The position numbers and the translations under genes are program-made. A DNA stretch of 64,000 bases. Origin: Bowmanella pacifica (lineage in GTDB: Bacteria; Pseudomonadota; Gammaproteobacteria; Enterobacterales; Alteromonadaceae). Positions 57,170-64,000 of this stretch are shown one piece after another (the stretch's first letter is position 1; the number at the start of each line of letters is the position of its first letter). The stretch covers positions 156,106 through 220,105 of the forward strand of contig NZ_BMLS01000008.1 in NCBI RefSeq assembly GCF_014645355.1. The letters run 5' to 3'. The notes beneath the pieces are model-generated. The model saw only the letters and a list, made by a program, of their open reading frames with translations, was not told the origin of the DNA and did not search any database.

Positions 57170-58021
57170 TTACTGCTGTTTTTTGTCGTATCGGGATTCG
57201 CGCAGGGTGTCTTTAACCCGTTTGAGGTTCTCACGGAACTTGGTTCCCCGGCGCAGTGTAAAGCCAGTGGCCAGAACATCTATCAAGGTTAACTGGGCAA
57301 TACGGGATGCCATGGGCATATACATATCGGTATCTTCCGGCACATCCAGCGAGATAACCAGGCTGCATTCTTTAGCCAGCGGACTATCTTTGGAGGTAAT
57401 GCCTATGACGGTAGCGTCATTCCCTCTGGCAATCTGGGCAATCTCCACCAAACTTTTGGTGCGCCCTGTGTGGGAAATTAGTACCACCACATCTTCTTCT
57501 GAGCTGTTCATACAACTCATGCGCTGCATCAGGATATCGTCGAAGTAGACGACGGGCACATTAAAGCGGAAAAACTTGTTCAGTGCATCGTGAGCCACGG
57601 AAGCCGAGGCTCCGAGACCGAAGAAGGAAATTTTTTGCGCTTGGGTAAGCAAGTCCACTACGCGGTTGATGATATTAACGTCCAGAGATTGGCGTGCAAC
57701 TTCCAGGGCGGCCATAGTAGATTCAAAGATCTTCTTGGTATACTCGTCAGGCCCGTCTGATTCCTCGACGTGACGGTTCACATAAGGTGTACCGTTGGCC
57801 AGGCTTTGTGCCAGGTGCAATTTAAAGTCAGGGAATCCCTTGGTGTCCAGACGACGACAAAACCGGTTAACGGTAGGCTCGCTGACATTGGACATCTTGG
57901 CCAGCGTGGCGATGCTGGAATGAATGGCCGTCTGTGGATTGGCCAGAATCACTTCCGCGACTTTACGTTCAGACTTGCTGAACAAGGCTTGGCTTTGACT
58001 GATTTTTTCAAGAATGTTCAT
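57170..58021 (-). CDS. hexR: HexR, RpiR-family regulator of central carbon metabolism
   Basis: Transcription factor that binds 2-keto-3-deoxy-6-phosphogluconate and controls glycolytic, Entner-Doudoroff and gluconeogenic genes. The 283 residues have an N-terminal RpiR helix-turn-helix (KMSNVSEPTVNRFCRRLDTKGFPDFKL) and a SIS sugar-phosphate domain (FFGLGASASVAHDALNKFFR, VVLISHTGRTKSLVEIA). It lies between two of its predicted targets, pykA downstream and the divergent zwf operon upstream. Confidence 0.95.
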   Translation of the reverse strand: MNILEKISQSQALFSKSERKVAEVILANPQTAIHSSIATLAKMSNVSEPTVNRFCRRLDTKGFPDFKLHLAQSLANGTPYVNRHVEESDGPDEYTKKIFESTMAALEVARQSLDVNIINRVVDLLTQAQKISFFGLGASASVAHDALNKFFRFNVPVVYFDDILMQRMSCMNSSEEDVVVLISHTGRTKSLVEIAQIARGNDATVIGITSKDSPLAKECSLVISLDVPEDTDMYMPMASRIAQLTLIDVLATGFTLRRGTKFRENLKRVKDTLRESRYDKKQQ

Positions 58022-58110
58022 AGGCGCTGCAGAATCTACTTATAATTGTAAGAGTCTATTTTTGTAAGTTTTTGACAGATTTGCTAGCTTTTTCGCCCAT
58101 TTTTGTGGGA

Positions 58111-58125
58111 ACGCTTGGCAAGCGT
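58111..58125. promoter_or_regulatory. ACGCTTG palindrome in the hexR-zwf region
   Basis: ACGCTTG-G-CAAGCGT is a perfect 7-bp inverted repeat 24 bases from the HexR box. It may be a second operator, for instance for a LacI- or GntR-type sugar-acid regulator; no match is certain. Confidence 0.35.
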
Positions 58126-58148
58126 GCATAAAAACTTACAAGTCAAGT

Positions 58149-58163
58149 TGTAATTTTACTACA
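58149..58163 (+). promoter_or_regulatory. HexR operator upstream of zwf
   Basis: TGTAATTTTACTACA fits TGTARTWWWAYTACA in all positions, 106 bases before zwf. It is shared with the divergent hexR promoter region, so autoregulation is possible. Confidence 0.9.
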
Positions 58164-58269
58164 TTTGATGTTTACTAACGGGAAGTTTACCAAGTCAACC
58201 GATGGTTATTTAGTAAATTTACCGCGTTTTGGTAATTTTTTTGATTTTATTTTAATCGGGTTGAATCTC

Positions 58270-59760
58270 ATGGTGTTGGAAAATACTGTTGAACCTTGCG
58301 ACTTTGTCATCTTTGGTACCAAAGGGGACCTGGCACGTCGCAAACTCTTACCATCATTGTACCAGTTGGAAAAAGCTAATCTGGTTCACCGCGATACCAA
58401 GATAATTGGTGTGGCTCGTCACGAACACAGCGACGCCGAGTATGTTGCCATGGTTCGTGAGAATATCGAGAAATTCAGCGGTGAGGCGTTATGTGAGGAT
58501 ACCTGGGCAAGATTTTCCGCCAAACTGGATTATGTTTGCCTGGATATGCAGGACGCGAAAAGCTACGACTCCTTCAAGAGCCATGTCAACGCCGCCCGCA
58601 CTATGGTTTGCTATCTGGCCACACCACCTTCTATTTATGGTGATATCTGTAAAGGCCTGAATGAAGCCGGCATTATCGACCCAAGCATGCGTGTGGTGCT
58701 GGAAAAACCCATAGGTCATGACCTGGCTACGTCCAAAGTCATTAATAACCAGGTTGCCGAATACTTCAACGAGAATCAGATTTACCGCATTGACCATTAT
58801 CTGGGTAAAGAAACCGTACTTAACCTGATTGCACTGCGTTTCGCCAACAGTATTTTCGCCACTAACTGGGATCATAACTGTATCGACCATGTACAGATCA
58901 GTGTGGCCGAATCGGTCGGTATCGAAGGACGTTGGGGCTACTTTGATGAAGCCGGACAAATGCGTGACATGGTGCAAAACCATTTGTTGCAAATTTTGAC
59001 CCTGATTGCCATGGAGCCACCAACGACACTGGATGCAGACAGCATTCGTGACGAGAAACTCAAAGTGCTTAAAGCATTGCGCCCCATTAATAGCAGCAAC
59101 ATCAGTGAGAAAACCGTTCGTGGTCAGTACACCGGTGGATTTGTAAAGGGGCAAGAAGTACCGGGTTACCTGGATGAGCCTGATGCTAACCAGAAGAGTG
59201 AAACCGAGACCTTTGTCGCACTGAAGGTGGAAGTGGATAACTGGCGCTGGGCGGGTGTGCCGTTCTACTTGCGTACCGGTAAGCGTATGCCGACCAAAGT
59301 CAGTGAGATTGCGATTTACTTTAAGCCGCAGCCCCACAACCTGTTCAAAGACAGTTTTGCCAAACTGCCACCCAATAAACTGACGATTCGTTTGCAGCCG
59401 GATGAAGGGGTGGAAATCACCGTGATGAACAAGGTGCCTGGCTTGACCGGCTCCAGTTCCATGAATCTGCAAAAATCCAAGTTGAACCTGAGCTTCTCAG
59501 AAACGTTCGGAGATGAGCGCATTGCCGATGCTTACGAAAAGCTACTGTTGGAAGTCATGATTGGTAATCAGGCGCTGTTTGTTCGTCGTGATGAAATCGA
59601 ACAGGCTTGGACTTGGGTTGATAGCATCATAGGTGCATGGGAAAGCAGTAACGAACCTGCAGAGCCTTATCAGGCCGGTACTTGGGGACCTGTTGCCTCT
59701 ATTGCCTTAATGGCCCGCGATGGTCGAGCCTGGTACGAAAGTAAAGTAGGTAGGAAGTAA
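58270..59760 (+). CDS. zwf: Glucose-6-phosphate 1-dehydrogenase
   Basis: Oxidises glucose 6-phosphate to 6-phosphogluconolactone with NADP. ATG 58270 is chosen because the protein then begins VLENTVEPCDFVIFGTKGD, like E. coli; the frame is open to 58165 but those residues are not family-like. The 496 residues show the nucleotide site FGTKGDLARRKLLPSLYQ and the catalytic RIDHYLGKETV. A HexR box lies upstream. The next gene, pgl, follows with no gap. A long antisense frame across this gene is a shadow. Confidence 0.96.
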   Translation: MVLENTVEPCDFVIFGTKGDLARRKLLPSLYQLEKANLVHRDTKIIGVARHEHSDAEYVAMVRENIEKFSGEALCEDTWARFSAKLDYVCLDMQDAKSYDSFKSHVNAARTMVCYLATPPSIYGDICKGLNEAGIIDPSMRVVLEKPIGHDLATSKVINNQVAEYFNENQIYRIDHYLGKETVLNLIALRFANSIFATNWDHNCIDHVQISVAESVGIEGRWGYFDEAGQMRDMVQNHLLQILTLIAMEPPTTLDADSIRDEKLKVLKALRPINSSNISEKTVRGQYTGGFVKGQEVPGYLDEPDANQKSETETFVALKVEVDNWRWAGVPFYLRTGKRMPTKVSEIAIYFKPQPHNLFKDSFAKLPPNKLTIRLQPDEGVEITVMNKVPGLTGSSSMNLQKSKLNLSFSETFGDERIADAYEKLLLEVMIGNQALFVRRDEIEQAWTWVDSIIGAWESSNEPAEPYQAGTWGPVASIALMARDGRAWYESKVGRK

Positions 59761-60447
59761 ATGAAAGAATCTAACTTTCCTTCTGTTGACGCGCTGAATA
59801 AAGGTTTTGCTGAGCAAATCGCTGCTTTATTGCGTGATGGTATTGCCGCACGCGGCAAAGCTAGCTTGATTGTTTCTGGCGGCCGCACCCCGCAAGGTAT
59901 GTTCGCCCAGTTGTCTGAGCAGACGTTGGATTGGTCAAAGGTGGTGATTAGCCTAGCCGATGAGCGTTGGGTGGATGCCACGGATGATGCCAGTAACGAG
60001 AAAATGGTACGCGAGCATTTACTCAAGAATAAAGCCGCTGAGGCGCGCTTTGTTGGTCTGAAAAACGCAGCAGCTGATGCCCTGCAGGGTGTTGCTGGCT
60101 GCGTCAGTGAATTTAAGCAGATTCCAGCGCCTTTTGATGTGGTGATTTTAGGCATGGGCGAGGATGGTCATACCGCCTCGTTGTTCCCTTGTTCTGCACA
60201 AATAAAGCAGGGACTGGACCTTAACTACCCAGAACCTTACCTGGCCGTTCAGCCGACCACGGCACCCCATTGGCGGATGTCGTTGTCTCTGGCGGCGCTG
60301 TTGGATAGCCGTAAGTTATTTTTACACCTGACCGGCGAGGGCAAGAAAGCCGTGCTTAACCAAGCACTGACCGGCACAGATGAATTTGAGATGCCCATAC
60401 GCGCGGTACTGCAACGTGCCGATGTGGAATTGGTGTGGGCACCCTAG
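59761..60447 (+). CDS. pgl: 6-phosphogluconolactonase
   Basis: Hydrolyses 6-phosphogluconolactone. DevB-type protein of 228 residues with SLIVSGGRTPQGMFAQL, SLADERWVDATDDASNEKMV and LGMGEDGHTASLFP. Its ATG begins at the base after the zwf stop, so the genes form one translation unit. edd follows 9 bases on. Confidence 0.95.
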   Translation: MKESNFPSVDALNKGFAEQIAALLRDGIAARGKASLIVSGGRTPQGMFAQLSEQTLDWSKVVISLADERWVDATDDASNEKMVREHLLKNKAAEARFVGLKNAAADALQGVAGCVSEFKQIPAPFDVVILGMGEDGHTASLFPCSAQIKQGLDLNYPEPYLAVQPTTAPHWRMSLSLAALLDSRKLFLHLTGEGKKAVLNQALTGTDEFEMPIRAVLQRADVELVWAP

Positions 60448-60456
60448 GAGAGAATT

Positions 60457-62286
60457 ATGCATCCCACCATCCAGGAAGTTACCGAGCGCATTATTGAGCG
60501 AAGCAAAGCGACGCGCGCTGAGTATCTGGCCAAAATTGAAAAAGCCCGCCGTCAGGGGCCGCACCGCGGCGTGTTGTCTTGTGGCAACCTGGCGCACGGT
60601 TTTGCTGCCTGTAACAGCGAAGACAAAGCTAGCTTAACCAGCATGACTAAGGCTAACGTGGCCATTGTATCGTCTTACAATGACATGTTATCCGCGCACC
60701 AACCTTATGAAAGCTATCCGCACATGATCAAGGAAGCGATTCTTGAGGTGGGCAGTGTGGCGCAGTTTGCCGGTGGCGTACCAGCCATGTGCGACGGCGT
60801 GACACAAGGTAACCCTGGTATGGATCTCAGCCTGATGAGCCGCGACGTAATCGCGCAATCGACGGCTGTGGCACTGTCTCACAATATGTTTGATTCGGCG
60901 TTGATGCTGGGGATCTGTGACAAGATTGTGCCCGGATTGCTGATTGGCTCATTGGCTTTTGGCCATCTGCCTACCGTGTTTGTGCCGGCAGGCCCCATGC
61001 CGTCTGGTATTCCTAATAAGGAAAAAGCCCGGGTGCGTCAGGCCTATGCCGAAGGTAAGGCAACCCGTGAAGAGTTGCTGGAAGCCGAATCCAAGTCTTA
61101 CCACAGTGCCGGCACTTGTACCTTTTATGGAACTGCCAACAGTAACCAGTTGGTGGTCGAAGTGATGGGCCTGCATTTGCCGGGTTCTTCCTTTGTTAAC
61201 CCAGGCACGCCGCTGCGTGATGCCTTAACCCGTGCCGCAGCCGTGCAAGCAACCCGTCTGACCGATCTGGGTGATAATTACATGCCTATTGGTCATATTG
61301 TGGACGCCAAGAGCATTGTGAATGGCTTAGTGGCCTTGCTGGCAACCGGTGGCTCGACGAACCACACTATGCACTTGGTCGCAGTGGCGCGTGCAGCCGG
61401 TTACCTGATTAACTGGGATGATTTCTCGGATATTTCCAATGCAGTGCCATTGCTAACCCGTATTTACCCCAACGGCTCGGCCGACATAAACCACTTTGTG
61501 GCCGCAGGTGGTATGGCGCTGCTGTTCCGTGAACTGCTGGACGCTGGCTTGCTGCATAACGATGTGAATACCATCTGTGGCAAAGGCCTGGAGCAGTACA
61601 CCAAAGAACCGGTACTGGAAAACGGCTCGCTGGTATGGAAAGACGGCCCGAAAGCGTCTCTGGATACCTCGGTATTTTCGTCCGTGAGTGCGCCATTTAA
61701 ACCCGACGGTGGTCTGGCGGTACTGAACGGTAACCTGGGGCGCGGCGTTATCAAAACCTCTGCGCTGCGTGATGGCAAAACCCATATCAAAGCACCGGCT
61801 GTGGTGTTTGAAGATCAGTTTGACCTGGACCGCGCTTTTAAAGCCGGTGAGCTGGACAGAGACTGTATCGTGGTGGTGCGTTTCCAGGGACCCAAAGCCA
61901 TAGGTATGCCCGAATTACACCGCCTGACGCCGCCTTTGGGGGTATTGCAGGATCGTGGATATCAGGTTGCTCTGGTGACCGACGGCCGTATGTCTGGTGC
62001 TTCTGGTAAGGTACCAGCGGCTATCCATGTCACCCCTGAAGCCTATGATGGCGGACTGCTGGCTAAGGTGCAAGACGGTGACATTATCGAGCTGAATGCC
62101 GAAAACGGTGAGCTGACGCTAATGGTCGATGAGGCTGAGTTGGCTCGCCGCGAGACTAAGTTGGCTTCACTGGATAACCATGTGCAAGGTATGGGACGCG
62201 AGCTGTTTGCCGGTATGCGTGCCAGTTTAACTGGTGCCGAAGAGGGTGCCTGTTCCTTGTTCGTTAAGCAGGTACAAGCGCTATGA
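60457..62286 (+). CDS. edd: 6-phosphogluconate dehydratase
   Basis: First Entner-Doudoroff enzyme, dehydrating 6-phosphogluconate to KDPG with a 4Fe-4S cluster. It has 609 residues; cluster-cysteine segments include [26 protein letters not shown] and [15 protein letters not shown], and the C-terminal [22 protein letters not shown] is the IlvD/Edd signature. The end overlaps glk by 4 bases. Confidence 0.97.
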   Translation: MHPTIQEVTERIIERSKATRAEYLAKIEKARRQGPHRGVLSCGNLAHGFAACNSEDKASLTSMTKANVAIVSSYNDMLSAHQPYESYPHMIKEAILEVGSVAQFAGGVPAMCDGVTQGNPGMDLSLMSRDVIAQSTAVALSHNMFDSALMLGICDKIVPGLLIGSLAFGHLPTVFVPAGPMPSGIPNKEKARVRQAYAEGKATREELLEAESKSYHSAGTCTFYGTANSNQLVVEVMGLHLPGSSFVNPGTPLRDALTRAAAVQATRLTDLGDNYMPIGHIVDAKSIVNGLVALLATGGSTNHTMHLVAVARAAGYLINWDDFSDISNAVPLLTRIYPNGSADINHFVAAGGMALLFRELLDAGLLHNDVNTICGKGLEQYTKEPVLENGSLVWKDGPKASLDTSVFSSVSAPFKPDGGLAVLNGNLGRGVIKTSALRDGKTHIKAPAVVFEDQFDLDRAFKAGELDRDCIVVVRFQGPKAIGMPELHRLTPPLGVLQDRGYQVALVTDGRMSGASGKVPAAIHVTPEAYDGGLLAKVQDGDIIELNAENGELTLMVDEAELARRETKLASLDNHVQGMGRELFAGMRASLTGAEEGACSLFVKQVQAL

Positions 62287-63236
62287 CAGCCCAATTTGTG
62301 GCAGACGTAGGCGGAACGAATATCCGCCTGGCGCAAGTGGTGAACGGTCAAATTACCCAGGTTAAAAAATACCTGTGTAATGACTATGCCACTATTGCTG
62401 ATGCCATTCGTGCTTACACCCAGAGTTTTTCAGCGCTTAAGTTTACCGCCGGCTGCATTGCTATCGCCTGTCCGGTGGACAAAGACCTGATCAAAATGAC
62501 CAATCATAACTGGCAGTTTTCCAAGTCGGCCCTGAAAGCTGAATTGGCCTTGGATTGCCTGGAAGTGATTAATGATTACACCGCCATTGCTATGTCGCTG
62601 CCGGTGTTGACCGACGAGCAAAAGGTGCAAATCGGTGGTGGTCAGGTGCAGGCTGGACAGAATATCGCCGTATTCGGTCCTGGAACCGGCTTGGGCGTTG
62701 GCCATTTGACTGCTATTGAAAGCGGCTGGCAGTGCTTGGACGGTGAGGGTGGACACGTTGATTTCGCCCCCATCGACGAGCTGGATCTGGTTATTTGGCG
62801 TTTTCTGAATAAGAAATATCAGCATGCCTCAGCCGAGGAGGTTCTTTCCGGTCGCGGCCTAGTGCAGGTTTATCAGGCGCTCGCTGAGCACGCCGGACAA
62901 GCTGCGACCTTAAGTGAACCTGCTGATATTACCCATAAGGCCTTGAGTGGCGAGTGCCCGTTGTGTCTGGCAACGCTACAGCAGTTTTGCCGGATTATGG
63001 GCAGCTTTGGCGGCAATCTGGCTTTAAATTTGGCCACCTTTGGCGGTGTATATATCGCCGGCGGCATAGTGCCGCGCTTTGTAGAATTTTTACGTGATAG
63101 TGAGTTCCGCCAGCGCTTTGAAGCCAAAGGGCGTTTTAAAGACTATGTGGCGGCGATTCCCACGTTTGTTATTACTGAACCGGATCACGGCCTGATTGGT
63201 ACGGCCGCTTACTTGACCCAGCATTTTAAAGGTTAA
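62283..63236 (+). CDS. glk: Glucokinase
   Basis: Phosphorylates free glucose to glucose 6-phosphate for zwf. The 317-residue protein has the phosphate motif [23 protein letters not shown] and the glucose-binding EGGHVDFAP of the bacterial Glk family. It begins inside edd (ATGA overlap) and sits in the same operon, so intracellular glucose, for example from alpha-glucans cut by the pullulanase, can go directly into the pathway. Confidence 0.95.
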   Translation: MTAQFVADVGGTNIRLAQVVNGQITQVKKYLCNDYATIADAIRAYTQSFSALKFTAGCIAIACPVDKDLIKMTNHNWQFSKSALKAELALDCLEVINDYTAIAMSLPVLTDEQKVQIGGGQVQAGQNIAVFGPGTGLGVGHLTAIESGWQCLDGEGGHVDFAPIDELDLVIWRFLNKKYQHASAEEVLSGRGLVQVYQALAEHAGQAATLSEPADITHKALSGECPLCLATLQQFCRIMGSFGGNLALNLATFGGVYIAGGIVPRFVEFLRDSEFRQRFEAKGRFKDYVAAIPTFVITEPDHGLIGTAAYLTQHFKG

Positions 63237-63241
63237 TCTCG

Positions 63242-63898
63242 ATGACTAAAGATTGGATGATTTCTTCCGAGCAACTGTTCGCTCAAGGACCTGTGGTACC
63301 TGTGCTGGTGATCAAGGATGTGGCACACGCAGTGCCGTTAGCCAAGGCGTTAATTGATGGTGGTATTCGGGTGTTGGAAGTGACGCTGCGTACCCCGGCC
63401 GCCATAGACGTGATTCGCGAAATTGCCGACAAAGTGCCTGAAGCCTTGATTGGTGCCGGTACGGTAACTAATGCCACGCAGCTTAAGCAAGTTGCCGATG
63501 CTGGTGCAAAGTTTGCTATCAGCCCTGGCTTGACGACTGAGCTGCTGGAGGCGGGTAATGCTTCTAAGATTGCATTGATCCCAGGAATTTCTTCGATTTC
63601 TGAGCTGATGAAAGGCCGTGACTTGGGCTATACCCACTTCAAATTCTTCCCCGCAGAAGCATCGGGCGGGATTAAGGCGCTAAAATCTATCGGTGGCCCT
63701 TTCCCAGATGTGGTGTTCTGTCCTACTGGCGGTATTGGTGCGAATAATTATCTGGACTACCTGGCACTGCCTAATGTGCGCTGTGTGGGGGGCTCCTGGC
63801 TGGCCCCTGATGATGTGGTCGCCGAGGGTAACTGGGCCAAGATCACTGAGTTGGCAACGCAAGCGGTGAAGGGCGCTGCAGCCGTTGATAACGCTTGA
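63242..63898 (+). CDS. eda: KDPG/KHG aldolase
   Basis: Second Entner-Doudoroff enzyme, splitting KDPG to pyruvate and glyceraldehyde 3-phosphate. The 218 residues have the Schiff-base Lys134 in THFKFFPAE and the active-site Glu46 in LEVTLRT, plus [11 protein letters not shown]. It is the last gene of the zwf-pgl-edd-glk-eda operon; no strong terminator is seen before the window ends. Confidence 0.97.
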   Translation: MTKDWMISSEQLFAQGPVVPVLVIKDVAHAVPLAKALIDGGIRVLEVTLRTPAAIDVIREIADKVPEALIGAGTVTNATQLKQVADAGAKFAISPGLTTELLEAGNASKIALIPGISSISELMKGRDLGYTHFKFFPAEASGGIKALKSIGGPFPDVVFCPTGGIGANNYLDYLALPNVRCVGGSWLAPDDVVAEGNWAKITELATQAVKGAAAVDNA

Positions 63899-63939
63899 GT
63901 CTTAGTGCAGAGTGCATAGAATAAAGCCGGCTGTTCGCC

Positions 63940-64000
63940 TAATGCCGATCAGTTAAGAAATATTCGAGCGATCGGTTGACCGATCCTTCGAGGCGTTCAG
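63940..64000. mobile_element. Probable end of an IS4-family insertion sequence
   Basis: TAATGCCGATCAGTTAAG at 63940-63957 equals the terminal inverted repeat I remember for IS4-family elements, and the following GATCGGT-TG-ACCGATC palindrome (63970-63985) is also typical of their ends. It starts 41 bases after eda; the transposase, if present, would lie beyond the window. Identification is from memory and needs a search. Confidence 0.55.

Noticed and set aside
58489..59472. 327-codon antisense frame across zwf
   Set aside because: It lies wholly within the conserved zwf gene, has no ribosome-binding site or recognisable domain, and its openness follows from zwf codon use.
1..64000. CRISPR arrays, tRNA or rRNA genes, prophage or toxin-antitoxin systems
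   Set aside because: No regular direct repeats, tRNA cloverleaf or rRNA segments (other than tmRNA) and no phage or clear toxin-antitoxin pairs were seen; ratA/rnfH are housekeeping homologues despite their toxin naming.

Overview
The window is chromosomal DNA of a gammaproteobacterium, most likely an Alteromonadales member (Alteromonadaceae or a relative). The main evidence is the core gene content and order: ssrA-smpB-ratA-rnfH-bamE-recN-nadK-grpE-dnaK-dnaJ-dapB-carAB-greA, a trp operon with a fused trpCF followed by yciB and yciI, the rnm-yciO-scpA-scpB-rluB cluster, and a HexR-controlled Entner-Doudoroff operon. Also consistent are a tmRNA tag identical to the E. coli tag as I recall it, a large TonB-dependent receptor, a variant PEP-CTERM protein and a DUF6122-type membrane protein. 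Species cannot be named from this sequence.

Layout. 1-1978: end of a chemotaxis operon (partial cheR, cheD, cheB). 2125-3599: an orphan lipoprotein, then tmRNA and SmpB. 3704-7783: RatA/RnfH, BamE, RecN behind two LexA boxes, and NAD kinase. 7900-11867: GrpE and DnaK behind sigma-32 promoters, a palindromic repeat, then DnaJ. 11964-14407: secreted esterase, periplasmic binding protein, DapB. 14539-19256: a secreted pullulanase translationally coupled to a PEP-CTERM-like protein. 19257-24691: a long leader with a probable attenuator, then carA-carB-greA. 24749-32307: accessory genes (secreted hypothetical, Tpm, RimJ, M16 lipoprotein peptidase, membrane Ser/Thr kinase with TPR-like region). 32491-36063: divergent ETF dehydrogenase and etfBA around a palindromic operator candidate. 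36143-41940: a propeller-like lipoprotein-sized secreted protein, a TonB receptor and a periplasmic transglutaminase. 41991-50132: ArfB, YciI, YciB and the complete trp operon with leader peptide and attenuator. 50242-55454: rnm, yciO, scpAB, rluB, an EamA transporter, DUF6122. 55515-63898: pykA, hexR and the zwf-pgl-edd-glk-eda operon, with HexR boxes before pykA and zwf. 63940-64000: what looks like the end of an IS4-family element.

How the parts work together. Several control circuits can be read directly: SOS (recN), heat shock (grpE, dnaK), tryptophan attenuation (trpL), probable pyrimidine or arginine attenuation (carAB), and central carbon control by HexR, where pykA and the Entner-Doudoroff operon share the same 15-bp operator. 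Pullulanase would feed alpha-glucan sugars to Glk, Zwf, Edd and Eda.

The most unusual single observation is in trpE. Its N-terminus lies in one reading frame (from 49994) and the remaining roughly 470 codons in another, and the junction lacks the segment that carries the LLES tryptophan-feedback motif in relatives. No clear new defence, CRISPR or biosynthetic system was found; most of the window is core genome.
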